Of a stretch of 64,000 nucleotides of DNA, positions 19,389-27,762 are shown in pieces. The DNA is from Desulfamplus magnetovallimortis (GTDB taxonomy: Bacteria; Desulfobacterota; Desulfobacteria; Desulfobacterales; Desulfobacteraceae): positions 246,610 through 310,609 of the forward strand of contig NZ_LT828542.1 of assembly GCF_900170035.1 (NCBI RefSeq), given 5' to 3'. The notes under the pieces were generated by a model that saw only the letters and a program-made list of their open reading frames with translations, was not told where the DNA came from and searched no databases. Each line of letters begins with the position of its first letter. Within the stretch, counting starts at the first letter, position 1. The position numbers and the translations under genes were made by a program.

Positions 19389-20749
19389 AAACCATCCTCA
19401 TTGTTGATGATGAAAAAAACTACCCAAGAATCCTGGCAGAGGTGATCAAAGAAGAAGGTTTCCTAGCCATAACTGCCTCAAGCGCCCTTGAGGCAATAGA
19501 AACATTCAGGTCAGAAAGCGTGGATCTTATCCTTACAGATGTAATGATGCCGGGTATGAACGGCATTGAACTTATGGAGGAGATCAAAAAAGAGAGCCCT
19601 GACCTTCCGGTGCTTGTAATGACAGCCCACGGCAGCGTTGAAAAAGCAGTAGAGGCAATGCAGAAAGGTGCATACACCTATATACTGAAACCATTTGACA
19701 ACGACACCCTTATAGCACATATCGGCAAAGCCATCTCCATACATGACATTGTAAAAGAGAACTGCATTCTTCGGGAAGCCATTACATCTCAATATAATTT
19801 TTGCAATATTATCGGAAAAAGCCAGCCAATGCAAGAGCTATACAGCATAATAAGAAAAGCTGCTCCAACCAATGCAACCATTCTTATTGAAGGAGAAAGC
19901 GGAACAGGAAAAGAGCTTGTTGCAAAATCCATCCACTACAACAGCCTTAGGAAAAATGAGCCTTTAATATCCGTCAATTGCACAGCACTTTCAGAAAGCC
20001 TTCTTGAAAGCGAGCTTTTTGGACACGAAAAGGGGGCATTTACAGGAGCTGTTTCTTTGAAAAAAGGAAGATTTGAAATTGCCCATAACGGAAGCCTTTT
20101 CCTTGATGAAGTAGGAGAACTTCCCATGAGCATGCAGGTAAAACTATTGAGAGTTCTCCAGGAGAAGACCATTGAGAGAGTCGGAGGTACAACACCTGTC
20201 AAGGTTGATTTCCGTTTAATTGCGGCCACCAATCGTAACCTTGAAGATGAGGTAAAGAGGGGTAATTTCCGAGAAGATCTTTATTACAGGTTAAATGTGG
20301 TAAGAACAGTTATGCCGCCTTTAAGGGAAAGGCAGGAGGATATTCCCCTTCTCATCAACCACTTTATAGAAAAATATGCTGGGGAAATAGACGGAAAAAG
20401 CAACCATAAAGAGATAAGTCCGGATGCAGCACGCCTTCTATTTGATTATCCGTGGCCTGGAAATGTCAGGGAGCTTGAAAATGTAATTGAAAGAAGTGTC
20501 ATTCTATCCACAGGGAGCCAAATTATGCCCTCTGACCTTCCCCTTAAAATGAGAAAACATAACGTAAACCAGCTTCAGTTAGATGGGATTCCCGATAACG
20601 CAGGGCTTTATGAAACACTTGCAGCGGTTGAAAAACGCATGATTCAGAGGGCAATGTCCATGTCGGATAATGTGCAGACAAAAGCTGCTGAAATACTCGG
20701 AATAGGCAAAAGCGGATTAAACCAGAAATTGAAAAAATATGGACTTTAG
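19385..20749 (+). CDS. sigma-54-dependent response regulator (NtrC family)
   Basis: 454 residues in the canonical order: REC domain (3-118; acidic pocket VDDE, phospho-Asp in LILTDVMMP, Lys in YILKPF), an AAA+ sigma-54 interaction domain (about 142-375; Walker A GESGTGKELVAKS, the sigma-54-contacting GAFTGA loop, Walker B GSLFLDEVGELP, WPGNVREL) and a C-terminal Fis-type helix-turn-helix (about 410-454; KAAEILGIGKSGLNQKLKK). It activates RNA polymerase carrying sigma-54 when phosphorylated. Its start overlaps the kinase stop by 4 bp, so the two form a coupled pair. The genes it controls cannot be told from the sequence. Confidence 0.95.
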   Translation: MKTILIVDDEKNYPRILAEVIKEEGFLAITASSALEAIETFRSESVDLILTDVMMPGMNGIELMEEIKKESPDLPVLVMTAHGSVEKAVEAMQKGAYTYILKPFDNDTLIAHIGKAISIHDIVKENCILREAITSQYNFCNIIGKSQPMQELYSIIRKAAPTNATILIEGESGTGKELVAKSIHYNSLRKNEPLISVNCTALSESLLESELFGHEKGAFTGAVSLKKGRFEIAHNGSLFLDEVGELPMSMQVKLLRVLQEKTIERVGGTTPVKVDFRLIAATNRNLEDEVKRGNFREDLYYRLNVVRTVMPPLRERQEDIPLLINHFIEKYAGEIDGKSNHKEISPDAARLLFDYPWPGNVRELENVIERSVILSTGSQIMPSDLPLKMRKHNVNQLQLDGIPDNAGLYETLAAVEKRMIQRAMSMSDNVQTKAAEILGIGKSGLNQKLKKYGL

Positions 20750-20858
20750 ACGTCCTTCATATCTACCTATAGATTTCCAGATAAATAACTTTCTTGTAAG
20801 GTCAAGGAGCGCCGTACTCCTAACATTCATACCGGGAAATATATTAATCTGGAATGCT

Positions 20859-20940
20859 ATATAACGGCCATGGCAGACACACCTGCCACAAAGAAGCATG
20901 AAAGTCCTTAGAACCTTAAAAGACGGGGACTTTCTTATAA
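20859..20940 (+). repeat. F2 dispersed hairpin element (GGCAG/CTGCC variant)
   Basis: Head ATATAACGGCCATGG, stem A TGGCAG/CTGCCA, stem B GAAAGTCC/GGGACTTTC and end TTATAA. Compared with the 15.5-kb copy (TGGCGG/CCGCCA) both sides of stem A changed together. Confidence 0.88.
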
Positions 20941-20943
20941 ATT

Positions 20944-21118
20944 TTCAAAGTCGATACCTATGATATTGCAACCCTTGTCAACACTGTCTGAATCAGGATT
21001 CCCAAGATTAACAAAGATAAGGCAGGATTATCTATCCTGAACATCCTATCCATCCTGGTTATCCTGGTTCAGACAACTGCAATAACTTCTGAAAAAGCAA
21101 TAAAATGTCGATTTTGAG
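20944..21118 (+). repeat. F4 MITE-like element, full length
   Basis: About 175 bp with ends TTCAAAGTCGATA and TGTCGATTTTGAG (imperfect terminal inverted repeats). Inside, GTCTGAATCAGGATT and ATCCTGGTTCAGAC form a second inverted pair around GATAAGGCAGGATTATC. Confidence 0.85.
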
Positions 21119-21122
21119 TATA

Positions 21123-21195
21123 GTAGTATTTTACACTTCCCTAATTGAGATTTCCAAACAAGCAAGATGGTGTTTCGGAAAATGTAAACGTAAAA
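21123..21195 (+). repeat. degenerate F3 inverted repeat
   Basis: Retains TTTTACACTTCC and GGAAAATGTAAA arms but has lost the outer arms seen in intact F3 copies. Confidence 0.5.
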
Positions 21196-21215
21196 ATGGA
21201 GGATGCAGTAAAAGC

Positions 21216-21908
21216 CTATATATCCGCAGAGTCTGTGGATGCCACAATGGTCTCTGCCATCTCCTTATACATGGATTGCTCTTCCCCTGCAATTTTTTTC
21301 ATGAACTCAACACCCTTTGATTGTTCCCCACTATTTATGGCAATCATGCCAAGATGAAAAAGAGCATCTTCTTTCATTAATGATGATTCCTGTTCTGCAA
21401 GAGCAGCAAAATATTTTTCTGCATCAGCGCTTTTTTTCTGAGCCTGGCAAGTATGTCCAAGACCCAGCAAAATAACATCATGAACAGTACCTTTACTGAA
21501 ATCCTCAAGGGCAGTTTTATAAAGATCAAATGCCTTGTCATACAGCCCTGCATTATAGCAGATATCTGCAAAAATAACCCTTCCAATCCTGCCGGAAGAT
21601 GTATTGGGATACTCATCAAGAAGCATCATGAAATTTTCACTTACAGCATCATACCCTTCTGAAGGTTCAACTGCTTCATAACTCTCAATGGAACTTGCCA
21701 GAAGTTCAGATGCCTTTATATCTGAAGAGTGTATTGAGTAGAGAGTTACAGATGCAACACATATGATTGATGCCACAATAGCAGAGGCTATTAGCAGTTG
21801 CTTTTTATAGTTTTTCATAACATCCATCCCCCTATATAATGACTCAAGGAAGGGGTCAGGCTGTTCAAGTTCTTTTCTACGATCTTTTGATATTTGTACT
21901 TTATTCAT
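21216..21908 (-). CDS. membrane-anchored TPR-like protein (YfgM-like)
   Basis: 230 residues. A basic cytoplasmic N-terminus (to about 36) is followed by one transmembrane helix (about 37-60, LLIASAIVASIICVASVTLYS) and an extracytoplasmic domain of TPR-type helical repeats (about 65-225; GRIGRVIFADICYNAGLYDKAFDLY and similar pairs). The layout matches YfgM/BamD-like scaffold proteins acting at the inner membrane. RBS AAGGA lies 8 nt before the ATG. It follows the SH3 gene by 28 bp on the same strand, so the two are probably one transcript. The precise partner is unknown. Confidence 0.8.
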   Translation of the reverse strand: MNKVQISKDRRKELEQPDPFLESLYRGMDVMKNYKKQLLIASAIVASIICVASVTLYSIHSSDIKASELLASSIESYEAVEPSEGYDAVSENFMMLLDEYPNTSSGRIGRVIFADICYNAGLYDKAFDLYKTALEDFSKGTVHDVILLGLGHTCQAQKKSADAEKYFAALAEQESSLMKEDALFHLGMIAINSGEQSKGVEFMKKIAGEEQSMYKEMAETIVASTDSADI

Positions 21909-21936
21909 TTAACTGTTCCTTAAAACTATCCATCGT

Positions 21937-22446
21937 TCACCAGACAAGGGAGTCATAAATCCAGCCGACATCCCCGTCTCCATGCTCAATATTAAGCCAT
22001 CTGCCTTTTTTTTCAAGAACTTTGAAAGGTACTCCCCTCTCCACAGTAAAGGCAACATCATAATCAGTACCAGGTCCTTTTCGGACATTACAGTTATCCT
22101 TAATACTTATTACAGAATTGGTCTTGTCCGCCAGAGATGAGTGTATCCATGCAACATCATTTTCAAAATCCTTAAATTTAATCCATCCAGACTTTTTTTC
22201 CAGCACCAAAATGGGATGGTACTTTTCGACCTGCCAAAGGACATCATTGTCAAGTGCCGGCCCTGATCTCACATTGGCAAGCTTTGATGTTACAGAGAGG
22301 CGTTCTTCACAAAATGCTGGGGTCTGAAAAAAAATAAATGCAAGCAAAAGCAACCCAAGGATTTTTAAAAAGTGCACCCTGAAGAATATGCCTGACAGTT
22401 CACATTTACCTTCACATCCTGATCTGTTTAAATTCACAAAGCACAT
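21937..22446 (-). CDS. secreted bacterial SH3-domain protein
   Basis: 169 residues from the ATG at 22446. A hydrophobic signal segment (about 26-43, ending TPAFC) precedes two bacterial SH3 (SH3b) domains: residues about 45-100 (TSKLANVRSGPALDNDVLWQ) and 105-168 (IKDNCNVRKGPGTDYDVAFT, then GWIYDSLVW). Such domains usually bind peptidoglycan or wall peptides, so the protein acts in the periplasm. The longer frame starting at 22551 is rejected because its first codons come from an F2 repeat; the chosen ATG has AAGGAGG upstream, although at 12 nt. Co-directional with the TPR gene. Confidence 0.82.
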   Translation of the reverse strand: MCFVNLNRSGCEGKCELSGIFFRVHFLKILGLLLLAFIFFQTPAFCEERLSVTSKLANVRSGPALDNDVLWQVEKYHPILVLEKKSGWIKFKDFENDVAWIHSSLADKTNSVISIKDNCNVRKGPGTDYDVAFTVERGVPFKVLEKKGRWLNIEHGDGDVGWIYDSLVW

Positions 22447-22509
22447 TCTTCCTATATTCCTCCTTGTTAAAACATTTGTTAATGGTTTATGCGAAAGCCC
22501 CTGTGTTTT

Positions 22510-22655
22510 AGGGTTCTTTAGGACTTTCATCTCTTCAATTGTGGCGGTCATTAACCATGCACACTACATAAAAAAAGTATCTATAAGCTCTTGTTTTTAT
22601 GAAGACTTTCATACCCTCAATGATGAGGGGCATCCGCCATGTACGTTATTGAGAC
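22510..22655 (-). repeat. two diverged F2 copies in reverse orientation
   Basis: First copy: GGACTTTCATCTCTTCAATT then GTGGCGGTCAT. Second: AGACTTTCATACCCTC ... CCGCCATGTACGTTAT, matching the F2 head read backwards. Confidence 0.65.
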
Positions 22656-22848
22656 ATCAAGGATTTGAGATATCACGGCTAATGTTGAAATATCACTATT
22701 TCCACCCCATCAAGTCAATTTTATGATAACCTATTACAGACAGAAAACAATGTCAATAAAAGCAATATAGCCAAAGCATATGAAAGCTCTGTGGCAATCC
22801 CCAAAATATACATTTTCATTTTACCAGGAATCTGATAAAAATCCTGAA

Positions 22849-22905
22849 ATCTTTGGCATCTTTCATATCAAACTAAAAGTAGTTTACACTTTTTTGAAAA
22901 TTTTG
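22849..22905 (+). repeat. F3 half element
   Basis: Left outer and inner arms only (GGCATCTTTCATATC, AGTTTACACTTTTTTG); the right half is missing. Confidence 0.6.
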
Positions 22906-22937
22906 AACCATGTTAAGGAATTTAAGGATTAACATGA

Positions 22938-23003
22938 TAAACGGACATGGCTGCGACTCAGCCACCCCCGAATATGAAAATTTGTATCCATTTTCACGGT
23001 AAA
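22938..23003 (+). repeat. F1 dispersed hairpin element
   Basis: Well-preserved copy: stem 1 GGCTG/CAGCC around CGACT, stem 2 GAAAAT/ATTTTC, ends TAAACGG and CACGGTAAA. Confidence 0.9.
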
Positions 23004-23006
23004 AAA

Positions 23007-23352
23007 CTCAAAGTTGACTACTATGATCTTGTAAGCCTTGTTGACTACTATGATCTTGTAAAAGCCTTGTTGACTACTATGATCTTGTAAAAGCCTTGTT
23101 GACTACTATGATCTTGTAAAAGCCTTGTTGACTACTATGATCTTGTAAAAGCCTTGTTGACTACTATGATCTTGTAAAAGCCTTGTTGACTACTATGATC
23201 TTTTAAGCATTGTCAACACTGTCTGAATCAGGATTCCCAAGATTAACAAGATAAGGCAGGATTATCTATCCTGAGCATCCTATACATCCTGGTTATCCTG
23301 GTTCAGACAACTGCAATAACTTCTGAAAAAGCAATAAGATATCGTTTTTGAG
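23007..23352 (+). repeat. F4 element enlarged by an internal tandem array
   Basis: Left end CTCAAAGTTGAC, right end ATCGTTTTTGAG, with the usual GTCTGAATCAGGATT/ATCCTGGTTCAGAC core. The left part is multiplied seven-fold (see the 29-bp array). It is bounded on both sides by F1 copies in the same orientation. Confidence 0.8.
23014..23212 (+). repeat. tandem array, seven units of about 29 bp
   Basis: Unit starts TTGACTACTATGATCTTGTA and continues AAAGCCTTG. Units 2-6 are identical; the first lacks two A's and the last is altered (TTTTAAGCATTG). There are no spacers, so it is a simple tandem repeat. The unit equals the left end of F4. Confidence 0.95.
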
Positions 23353-23417
23353 TAAACGGGCATGATTGCGTATCAATCACCCCCAAATATAAAAATGATA
23401 GTCATTTCCACGGTAAA
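23353..23417 (+). repeat. F1 element, GATTG/CAATC variant
   Basis: Stem 1 is GATTG/CAATC around CGTAT, instead of GGCTG/CAGCC. Both strands of the stem changed, which supports a selected hairpin. Confidence 0.9.
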
Positions 23418-23520
23418 AAATCAGGCAAATCCCTTAATCTATAAAATCATGGTTAAAAAAAGCATAACCCTACAAATGAAACATGCCAAAAAAAGTAAAC
23501 TTTTTTAAGAGGCAGAAATA

Positions 23521-24789
23521 ATGGATTCAAGAGCAATACAAGACACCCACCCAAAAAGATTTTCATATATTGAAAAACAGAACTCATATATTGAAAAAAA
23601 GAATACAGATCCAAAAAACTTTCCAGATACTAAAAAAAATATTGATTATTCAAACCAAGCCTGTGATGCCAATACAAAACTACATAATAGCATCATCATA
23701 GGCGGTAAACACGTTAACAACAGAATGTTTCTTGCCCCCATGGCAGGACTTGGCCATGTGGCATTCAGGGAGCTTTTGGCAGAATTCGGAGGTTTCGGGC
23801 TCCTTTTTACCGGTATGTGCAGTGCAAAGGCAGTTCCAACCGAAAATCCTGACCACTCCACTGTTTTTAAATGGAGAGAAGAGGAGCTTCCATGGCTTGT
23901 CTGTCAATTATTTGGTTCAGAACCCAAAAGCATGGTCAATGCTGCAAAAAGAATCCAGAGGGAAGGTTTTTTTGGAGTTGATCTCAATTTTGGATGCTGT
24001 GCAGCAGCAATATGCAAAAAAGGCAGCGGAGCAGCCCTGCTCAGAAACCAGACACTATCAATGGAAATAGTATCCAGAGTCAGGGATGCAGTTTCAATTC
24101 CGCTTTTTGTAAAATTCAGGACAGGTTGGGAAAACAACCCTGACCAGTCAGCCCAAATGGCTGCAATGTTCCAGAAAAGTGGAGCAGATGCACTTGTGTT
24201 TCACCCTCGTGTTGCCCCTGACAGAAGAGCACGCCCCCCGAAATGGGAGCACATAAAATATATCAAGAATGCTGTTTCCATACCTGTATTTGGGAACGGA
24301 AATATTTTTGATGAAAATGATTGTAAAAAAATGCTGCACATAAGCGGATGCGATGGCGTATCAATTGGCAGAATGGCTGTTGCAAAACCATGGATATTTG
24401 CACATCTAAACCTTCATAGCCGGACTCCGGCTCTCTCTGACCATGAAAATGATATGACTGTTTTCAAGACAAACAATAATATAGCAATTTCTCACCAACC
24501 TGAAAATTTCACAGCTTTTCAAGCCCCCAACATAGACAGCCCCAATATTTACCACTACACGCTATCAAGATTTATTACACTGCTTCTGAAACATCATGAT
24601 GAAAAAACATCTATCAAATTTTTTAAAAAGTTTGTACCTTATTTTGCAGCAGGATTTAAATTTGGCCACAAACTCTCTCAAAAATTGCTTAAATGTGAGA
24701 ATACTGACGAGATTCGTCAAAATATTGACTCTCTTTTTATTCCCCTTCCAGAAACAATTTCAAGACCCAACCTTAACCTTTTTTCGTGA
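23521..24789 (+). CDS. tRNA-dihydrouridine synthase family protein (Dus)
   Basis: 422 residues. Residues about 65-300 form the FMN-binding TIM barrel of Dus enzymes: MFLAPMAGLGHVAFRELL, the catalytic-Cys segment LNFGCCAAAICKKGSGAALL (canonical NxGCPxxxxxxxGxGA, here with Cys-Ala in place of Pro-Val), VKFRTGW, and the FMN phosphate site VFGNGNIF ... DGVSIGRMAVAKPWIF. The reaction is NADPH-dependent reduction of uridine in tRNA D-loops. Unusual are a hydrophilic N-terminal tail of about 55 residues with a repeated SYIEK, and an Asn/His-rich insertion at about 305-345 before the helical tail. The SD (AGAGG) is weak, so the start is not certain. It stands alone between repeats. Confidence 0.88.
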   Translation: MDSRAIQDTHPKRFSYIEKQNSYIEKKNTDPKNFPDTKKNIDYSNQACDANTKLHNSIIIGGKHVNNRMFLAPMAGLGHVAFRELLAEFGGFGLLFTGMCSAKAVPTENPDHSTVFKWREEELPWLVCQLFGSEPKSMVNAAKRIQREGFFGVDLNFGCCAAAICKKGSGAALLRNQTLSMEIVSRVRDAVSIPLFVKFRTGWENNPDQSAQMAAMFQKSGADALVFHPRVAPDRRARPPKWEHIKYIKNAVSIPVFGNGNIFDENDCKKMLHISGCDGVSIGRMAVAKPWIFAHLNLHSRTPALSDHENDMTVFKTNNNIAISHQPENFTAFQAPNIDSPNIYHYTLSRFITLLLKHHDEKTSIKFFKKFVPYFAAGFKFGHKLSQKLLKCENTDEIRQNIDSLFIPLPETISRPNLNLFS

Positions 24790-24905
24790 TACTGGATTGA
24801 TAGTCTTGCAAAATGTCGAAAAGGGCAAAAACAATATAAATAATTTCAGCTATCCACAACTGAAACAATCCTGCAATCGGACTTTTTTTACAGTTTCATC
24901 ATGAA

Positions 24906-25748
24906 TCACAAATCCATAAGCAAACATGCATTTTCCCCAAGAATTTTCCGCTTGTTCTCCTTTGACACATTAGACTCATTCAAATCTTTATAGTATCTTG
25001 AGGGTTTAAGAAGAGGATAGTCACTTCCGAACAGCACCTTGTCAATCACACCTGCCTCATATGCCACCCTGTAGATTGAAGATCTGTAAAGAAAAGGTGA
25101 TGCTGCTGTATCGTACCATACATTTTTAAGCACATCGCCTGCCTCTTTTTTAAGAAGATTATAAAACAGAATCCCCCCTCCCCAATGCGCAAGAACTATT
25201 CTGTTGTCAGGAAAAGTTGCTGCAAGTTTATAAATCTGCTCCAAAGTATTAGGTGTCTTACCAGGATATATGTGACCAACAGGCTCATTGGTATGTATCA
25301 TAACCGGAAGGTTTCCTGCCCCAAAACATACCTCCATCACAGGTGCAAGCTTTAAGAGAGCCTCATCGTCAATACCTGAAAGATAAAAGGCAAGCTCTCC
25401 AACACCGCACAGCCCGCCTGCAATGCAGCGCTCCACCTCATATGGTGCTCCAGACCACTCCATGTCAAAACAGGCAAAACCCTTAAGGCGGCCTGGAAAT
25501 TTTGCAACTGACGCCATTATATAATCATTGTTTCTCTTAGCAGTCTCTCCGTTTTTCCATGGAAATCCAAATACCATGGAAAACGCAACTTCATTTTCAT
25601 CCATTGTGCTGATAAGCTCATCAACCCCCGATATTCTGGCATTGGGTGAACTGTAAAGCATTTTAAAAGCTGGTTCATTGTCAAAAAAATTTTCCCGATC
25701 CTTTTTTATCTTGTCAGGAAAAATGTGTGTGTGAAAATCTACAATCAT
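24906..25748 (-). CDS. amidohydrolase family protein (TIM-barrel metal hydrolase)
   Basis: 280 residues from the ATG at 25748, which has GGAG 8 nt upstream; the longer frame from 25865 lacks support. The N-terminus MIVDFHTHIFPDKI carries the HxH metal motif. Further ligands fit MIHTNEP, IVLAHWGG and FGSDYP (a His, a His and an Asp). This pattern is the amidohydrolase_2 group, which includes decarboxylases and lactonases. The substrate cannot be predicted. The gene is divergent from sirC with about 140 bp between starts. Confidence 0.88.
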   Translation of the reverse strand: MIVDFHTHIFPDKIKKDRENFFDNEPAFKMLYSSPNARISGVDELISTMDENEVAFSMVFGFPWKNGETAKRNNDYIMASVAKFPGRLKGFACFDMEWSGAPYEVERCIAGGLCGVGELAFYLSGIDDEALLKLAPVMEVCFGAGNLPVMIHTNEPVGHIYPGKTPNTLEQIYKLAATFPDNRIVLAHWGGGILFYNLLKKEAGDVLKNVWYDTAASPFLYRSSIYRVAYEAGVIDKVLFGSDYPLLKPSRYYKDLNESNVSKENKRKILGENACLLMDL

Positions 25749-25889
25749 AATTGAATCTCCGGAAAACAAATAAAACATTGAAAAAATCCAATTTTTTATT
25801 TTATAATATATGATTTTGTTAAACAAGAAGATTGTCATATATTTTTTGGAACACTTCATTCTCAAGTTTTAAATTTATCCAGGCCAAAT

Positions 25890-26618
25890 ATGAAATATTA
25901 TCCTGTTCTGCTTGACATCAACATGAAAAACTGCCTTGTAGTGGGTGGGGGAAAAGTAGGGGCAAGAAAAGCTGCCACACTTGCAGAAGCAGGTGGAGTT
26001 GTGACAGTTGTAAGTCCTGACTTCTCAAACTCATTTTACAGACATCCGCTTAACAGCTATGGCAACATAAAAAAAATTGAAAGAAGCTATCAAACCTCGG
26101 ATTTAGATACAATGTTCCTTGTGATTTGTGCCACAAATCATGAAAGCACCAACATCAAAGTTACTGCTGATGCAAATACAAAAGGTATCCTTTGCAATAT
26201 TGCTGACAATCCTGAATCAAGTCACTTTATCCTCCCTGCCATAATAAACAGAGGAGATCTTATGATAACAGTATCAACATCCGGCAGCAGTCCAGCTTTT
26301 GCCAAAAAGATCAAAAATGAACTGGAACAAAAATTTGGAAAAGAGTACGAATTTTTTCTGGATTTGATGGGATTAATAAGAAAAAGGCTTTTGAATTTTT
26401 CAAAAACAAAAGAGGGCATGCAATCTGAGCTTACCCAGAAACAGCATGCAGCAATTTTCAGAAAGCTTGTAAATTCCGATATTCTGAACAGAATTGCTGA
26501 GAATGATGAATCTGCTGTTTACACTATTCTTAAAGAGATATTAAATGGGTTTCCAGAGGAAATATACCTTAATCCTGACTCTGGAAACATATTTTCATTT
26601 TCGGAGGATTGCTCATGA
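25890..26618 (+). CDS. sirC: precorrin-2 dehydrogenase / sirohydrochlorin ferrochelatase domain protein (SirC/CysG N-terminal type)
   Basis: 242 residues. The Rossmann motif VVGGGKVGARKAATLAEAGG (residues about 16-35) binds NAD and oxidises precorrin-2 to sirohydrochlorin. The dimerisation region follows with CNIADNPESSHFILPAIINRGDLMITVSTSGSSPAFAKKI in successive parts, the standard SirC/CysG-N signature. There is no methyltransferase domain, so it is a stand-alone SirC. In sulfate reducers this step feeds siroheme, cobalamin and the siroheme-dependent heme route. Its TGA overlaps the ccsA ATG (ATGA), so translation is coupled. A small chelatase (CbiX) is encoded at 62.6 kb. Confidence 0.93.
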   Translation: MKYYPVLLDINMKNCLVVGGGKVGARKAATLAEAGGVVTVVSPDFSNSFYRHPLNSYGNIKKIERSYQTSDLDTMFLVICATNHESTNIKVTADANTKGILCNIADNPESSHFILPAIINRGDLMITVSTSGSSPAFAKKIKNELEQKFGKEYEFFLDLMGLIRKRLLNFSKTKEGMQSELTQKQHAAIFRKLVNSDILNRIAENDESAVYTILKEILNGFPEEIYLNPDSGNIFSFSEDCS

Positions 26619-27450
26619 CACTGGAACAAAGCACCACACTGCTCTTTTCCGGAGCAACTTTACTGTATGCTGCTTCAATGACAGCATATCTGTTATTTTT
26701 TTTAAAACAACAGAACAAACTGGAGAGCCATGCGTATATTATGCTATGCATTGGTTCACTGCTTCACTTTATGGCAATTGCCTCCACTGCTTTCAGCATG
26801 GGAACCCTGCCTTCCCACAATCTTCAACAGACCCTTTACACAGCATCCCTTGCTCTGTCATGGGTTTTTATTCTTCTTAAACAAAAATTTAACCTGAAAA
26901 TATTAGGGCTTTTTGCTTCTCCTTTGATACTTTTAATGATGATATGGGCTATGCTTCTGCCTGACACACCACCTGCCCAGGAATCATTTTTAAAGGGATT
27001 CTGGCTTGTTGCTCACATAGTATTGATTTTTGCAGGAGAGGCAGCCCTTGCCCTTGCATGTGGTGCAGGGATTCTATACCTTGTACAGGAAAAAGCCATA
27101 AAAGAAAAAAGAGGGGCTTTTTTTACAAGAGGCTTCCTTCCCTTGATCTTCTTGACAACACAAGCTACACAAGCGTTATTACAGGATTTACAATGCTTAC
27201 AATGGGTCTTATCACAGGACTTATCTATGCAAAAACAGTATGGGGAACATTCTGGCGCTGGGATCCCAAGGAGATATGGTCAGCGGTCACATGGCTTGTC
27301 TATGCAGCACTGCTCCACGGACGCCTTACATCCGGATGGAGAGGGAAAAAATCTGCAATGATGACAATTATTGGCTTTGCTGTTATGCTTTTCACTTTTT
27401 TTGGTGTCAACATGCTCATTGGCGGCCATCATCAGAATTTTACAAGGTAA
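26615..27450 (+). CDS. ccsA: cytochrome c assembly protein CcsA/HemX-type, split by a frameshift at a T7 run
   Basis: Integral membrane protein with about eight helices. The start ATG at 26615 has GGAGG 7 nt upstream and overlaps the sirC stop. The reading frame is normal up to about residue 170 (EKRGAFF), then the homology continues in the -1 frame: YKRLPSLDLLDNTSYTSVIT, then WGTFWRWDPKEIWS, the WWD heme-handling signature, and a final helix to the stop at 27450. The shift falls in a run of seven T at 27118-27124. One extra T, or a -1 slip, restores a protein of about 278 residues, the family's normal size. Without it the protein ends at 27361 in unrelated residues and lacks the WWD motif. 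The cause could be a sequencing error, a real mutation or programmed slippage. Position between sirC and hemA fits the known hemA-hemX neighbourhood. Confidence 0.85.
27118..27124 (+). other. T7 homopolymer at the ccsA frameshift
   Basis: Sequence GGGGC, seven T, then ACAAG. Reading GCT TTT TTT then slipping back one base gives TAC AAG AGG, which continues the protein family sequence. Confidence 0.85.
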
Positions 27451-27452
27451 TT

Positions 27453-27583
27453 TTTACCGTGGAAATAGATACATTGTTTCCATAGTCGGGGGTGGCCGGA
27501 CTCCGGTCATGACGGTTTACCGTGAAAACGGATACAAATTTTCATATTCGGGGGTGGCTGAGTCACAGCCATGTCCGATTACA
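27453..27583 (-). repeat. two tandem F1 elements in reverse orientation
   Basis: Copies 27453-27519 and 27516-27583 share the TTTACCG junction. The first has stem 1 GGCCGG/CCGGTC, the second GGCTG/CAGCC, another paired change. Confidence 0.88.
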
Positions 27584-27685
27584 TGCTTAATTTACCAGTT
27601 TACACTTTTCTGAGAGAAAGATGTTAGTGGTGGGAATCTCTCACAACAAAGTGTAAAGTACTTTTGGGTTCATATGAAGGATGCC
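27582..27685 (+). repeat. F3 long inverted-repeat element
   Basis: CAGTTTACACTTTTCTGAGA on the left and AAAGTGTAAAGTACTTTTGG on the right, with outer arms CATGCTTAAT and ATGAAGGATGCC. Nearly identical to the copy at 17.6 kb. Confidence 0.85.
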
Positions 27686-27762
27686 GTAATTTTTTATTGA
27701 ATCGACACCTGTAACCTCTTGAGCATACAAAAAAAATCAATATTCAGCATTAATGGCTAACA

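Larger units (their letters stand above)
20750..21215. other. 466-bp intergenic region between convergent genes, repeats only
   Basis: Holds an F2 copy (20859-20940), a full-length F4 copy (20944-21118) and a degenerate F3 core (about 21123-21195). No gene seen. Confidence 0.6.
22447..23520. other. about 1.07 kb of repeat-filled intergenic DNA
   Basis: In order: two reversed, diverged F2 copies (about 22510-22560 and 22600-22655), a half F3 (22849-22905), F1 (22938-23003), an F4 copy with a tandem expansion (23007-23352), and another F1 (23353-23417). No gene recognised. Confidence 0.65.
27451..27762. other. 312-bp repeat block between ccsA and hemA
   Basis: Two reversed F1 copies (27453-27583), one F3 (27582-27685) and an F4 fragment (about 27695-27730). 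No gene. Confidence 0.65.

Noticed and set aside
22447..22551. 35-codon N-terminal extension of the SH3 protein
   Set aside because: The first codons are the end of a reversed F2 element; a better SD precedes the ATG at 22446.
23014..23212. CRISPR array
   Set aside because: Units are contiguous with no unique spacers, and no cas genes are in the window.
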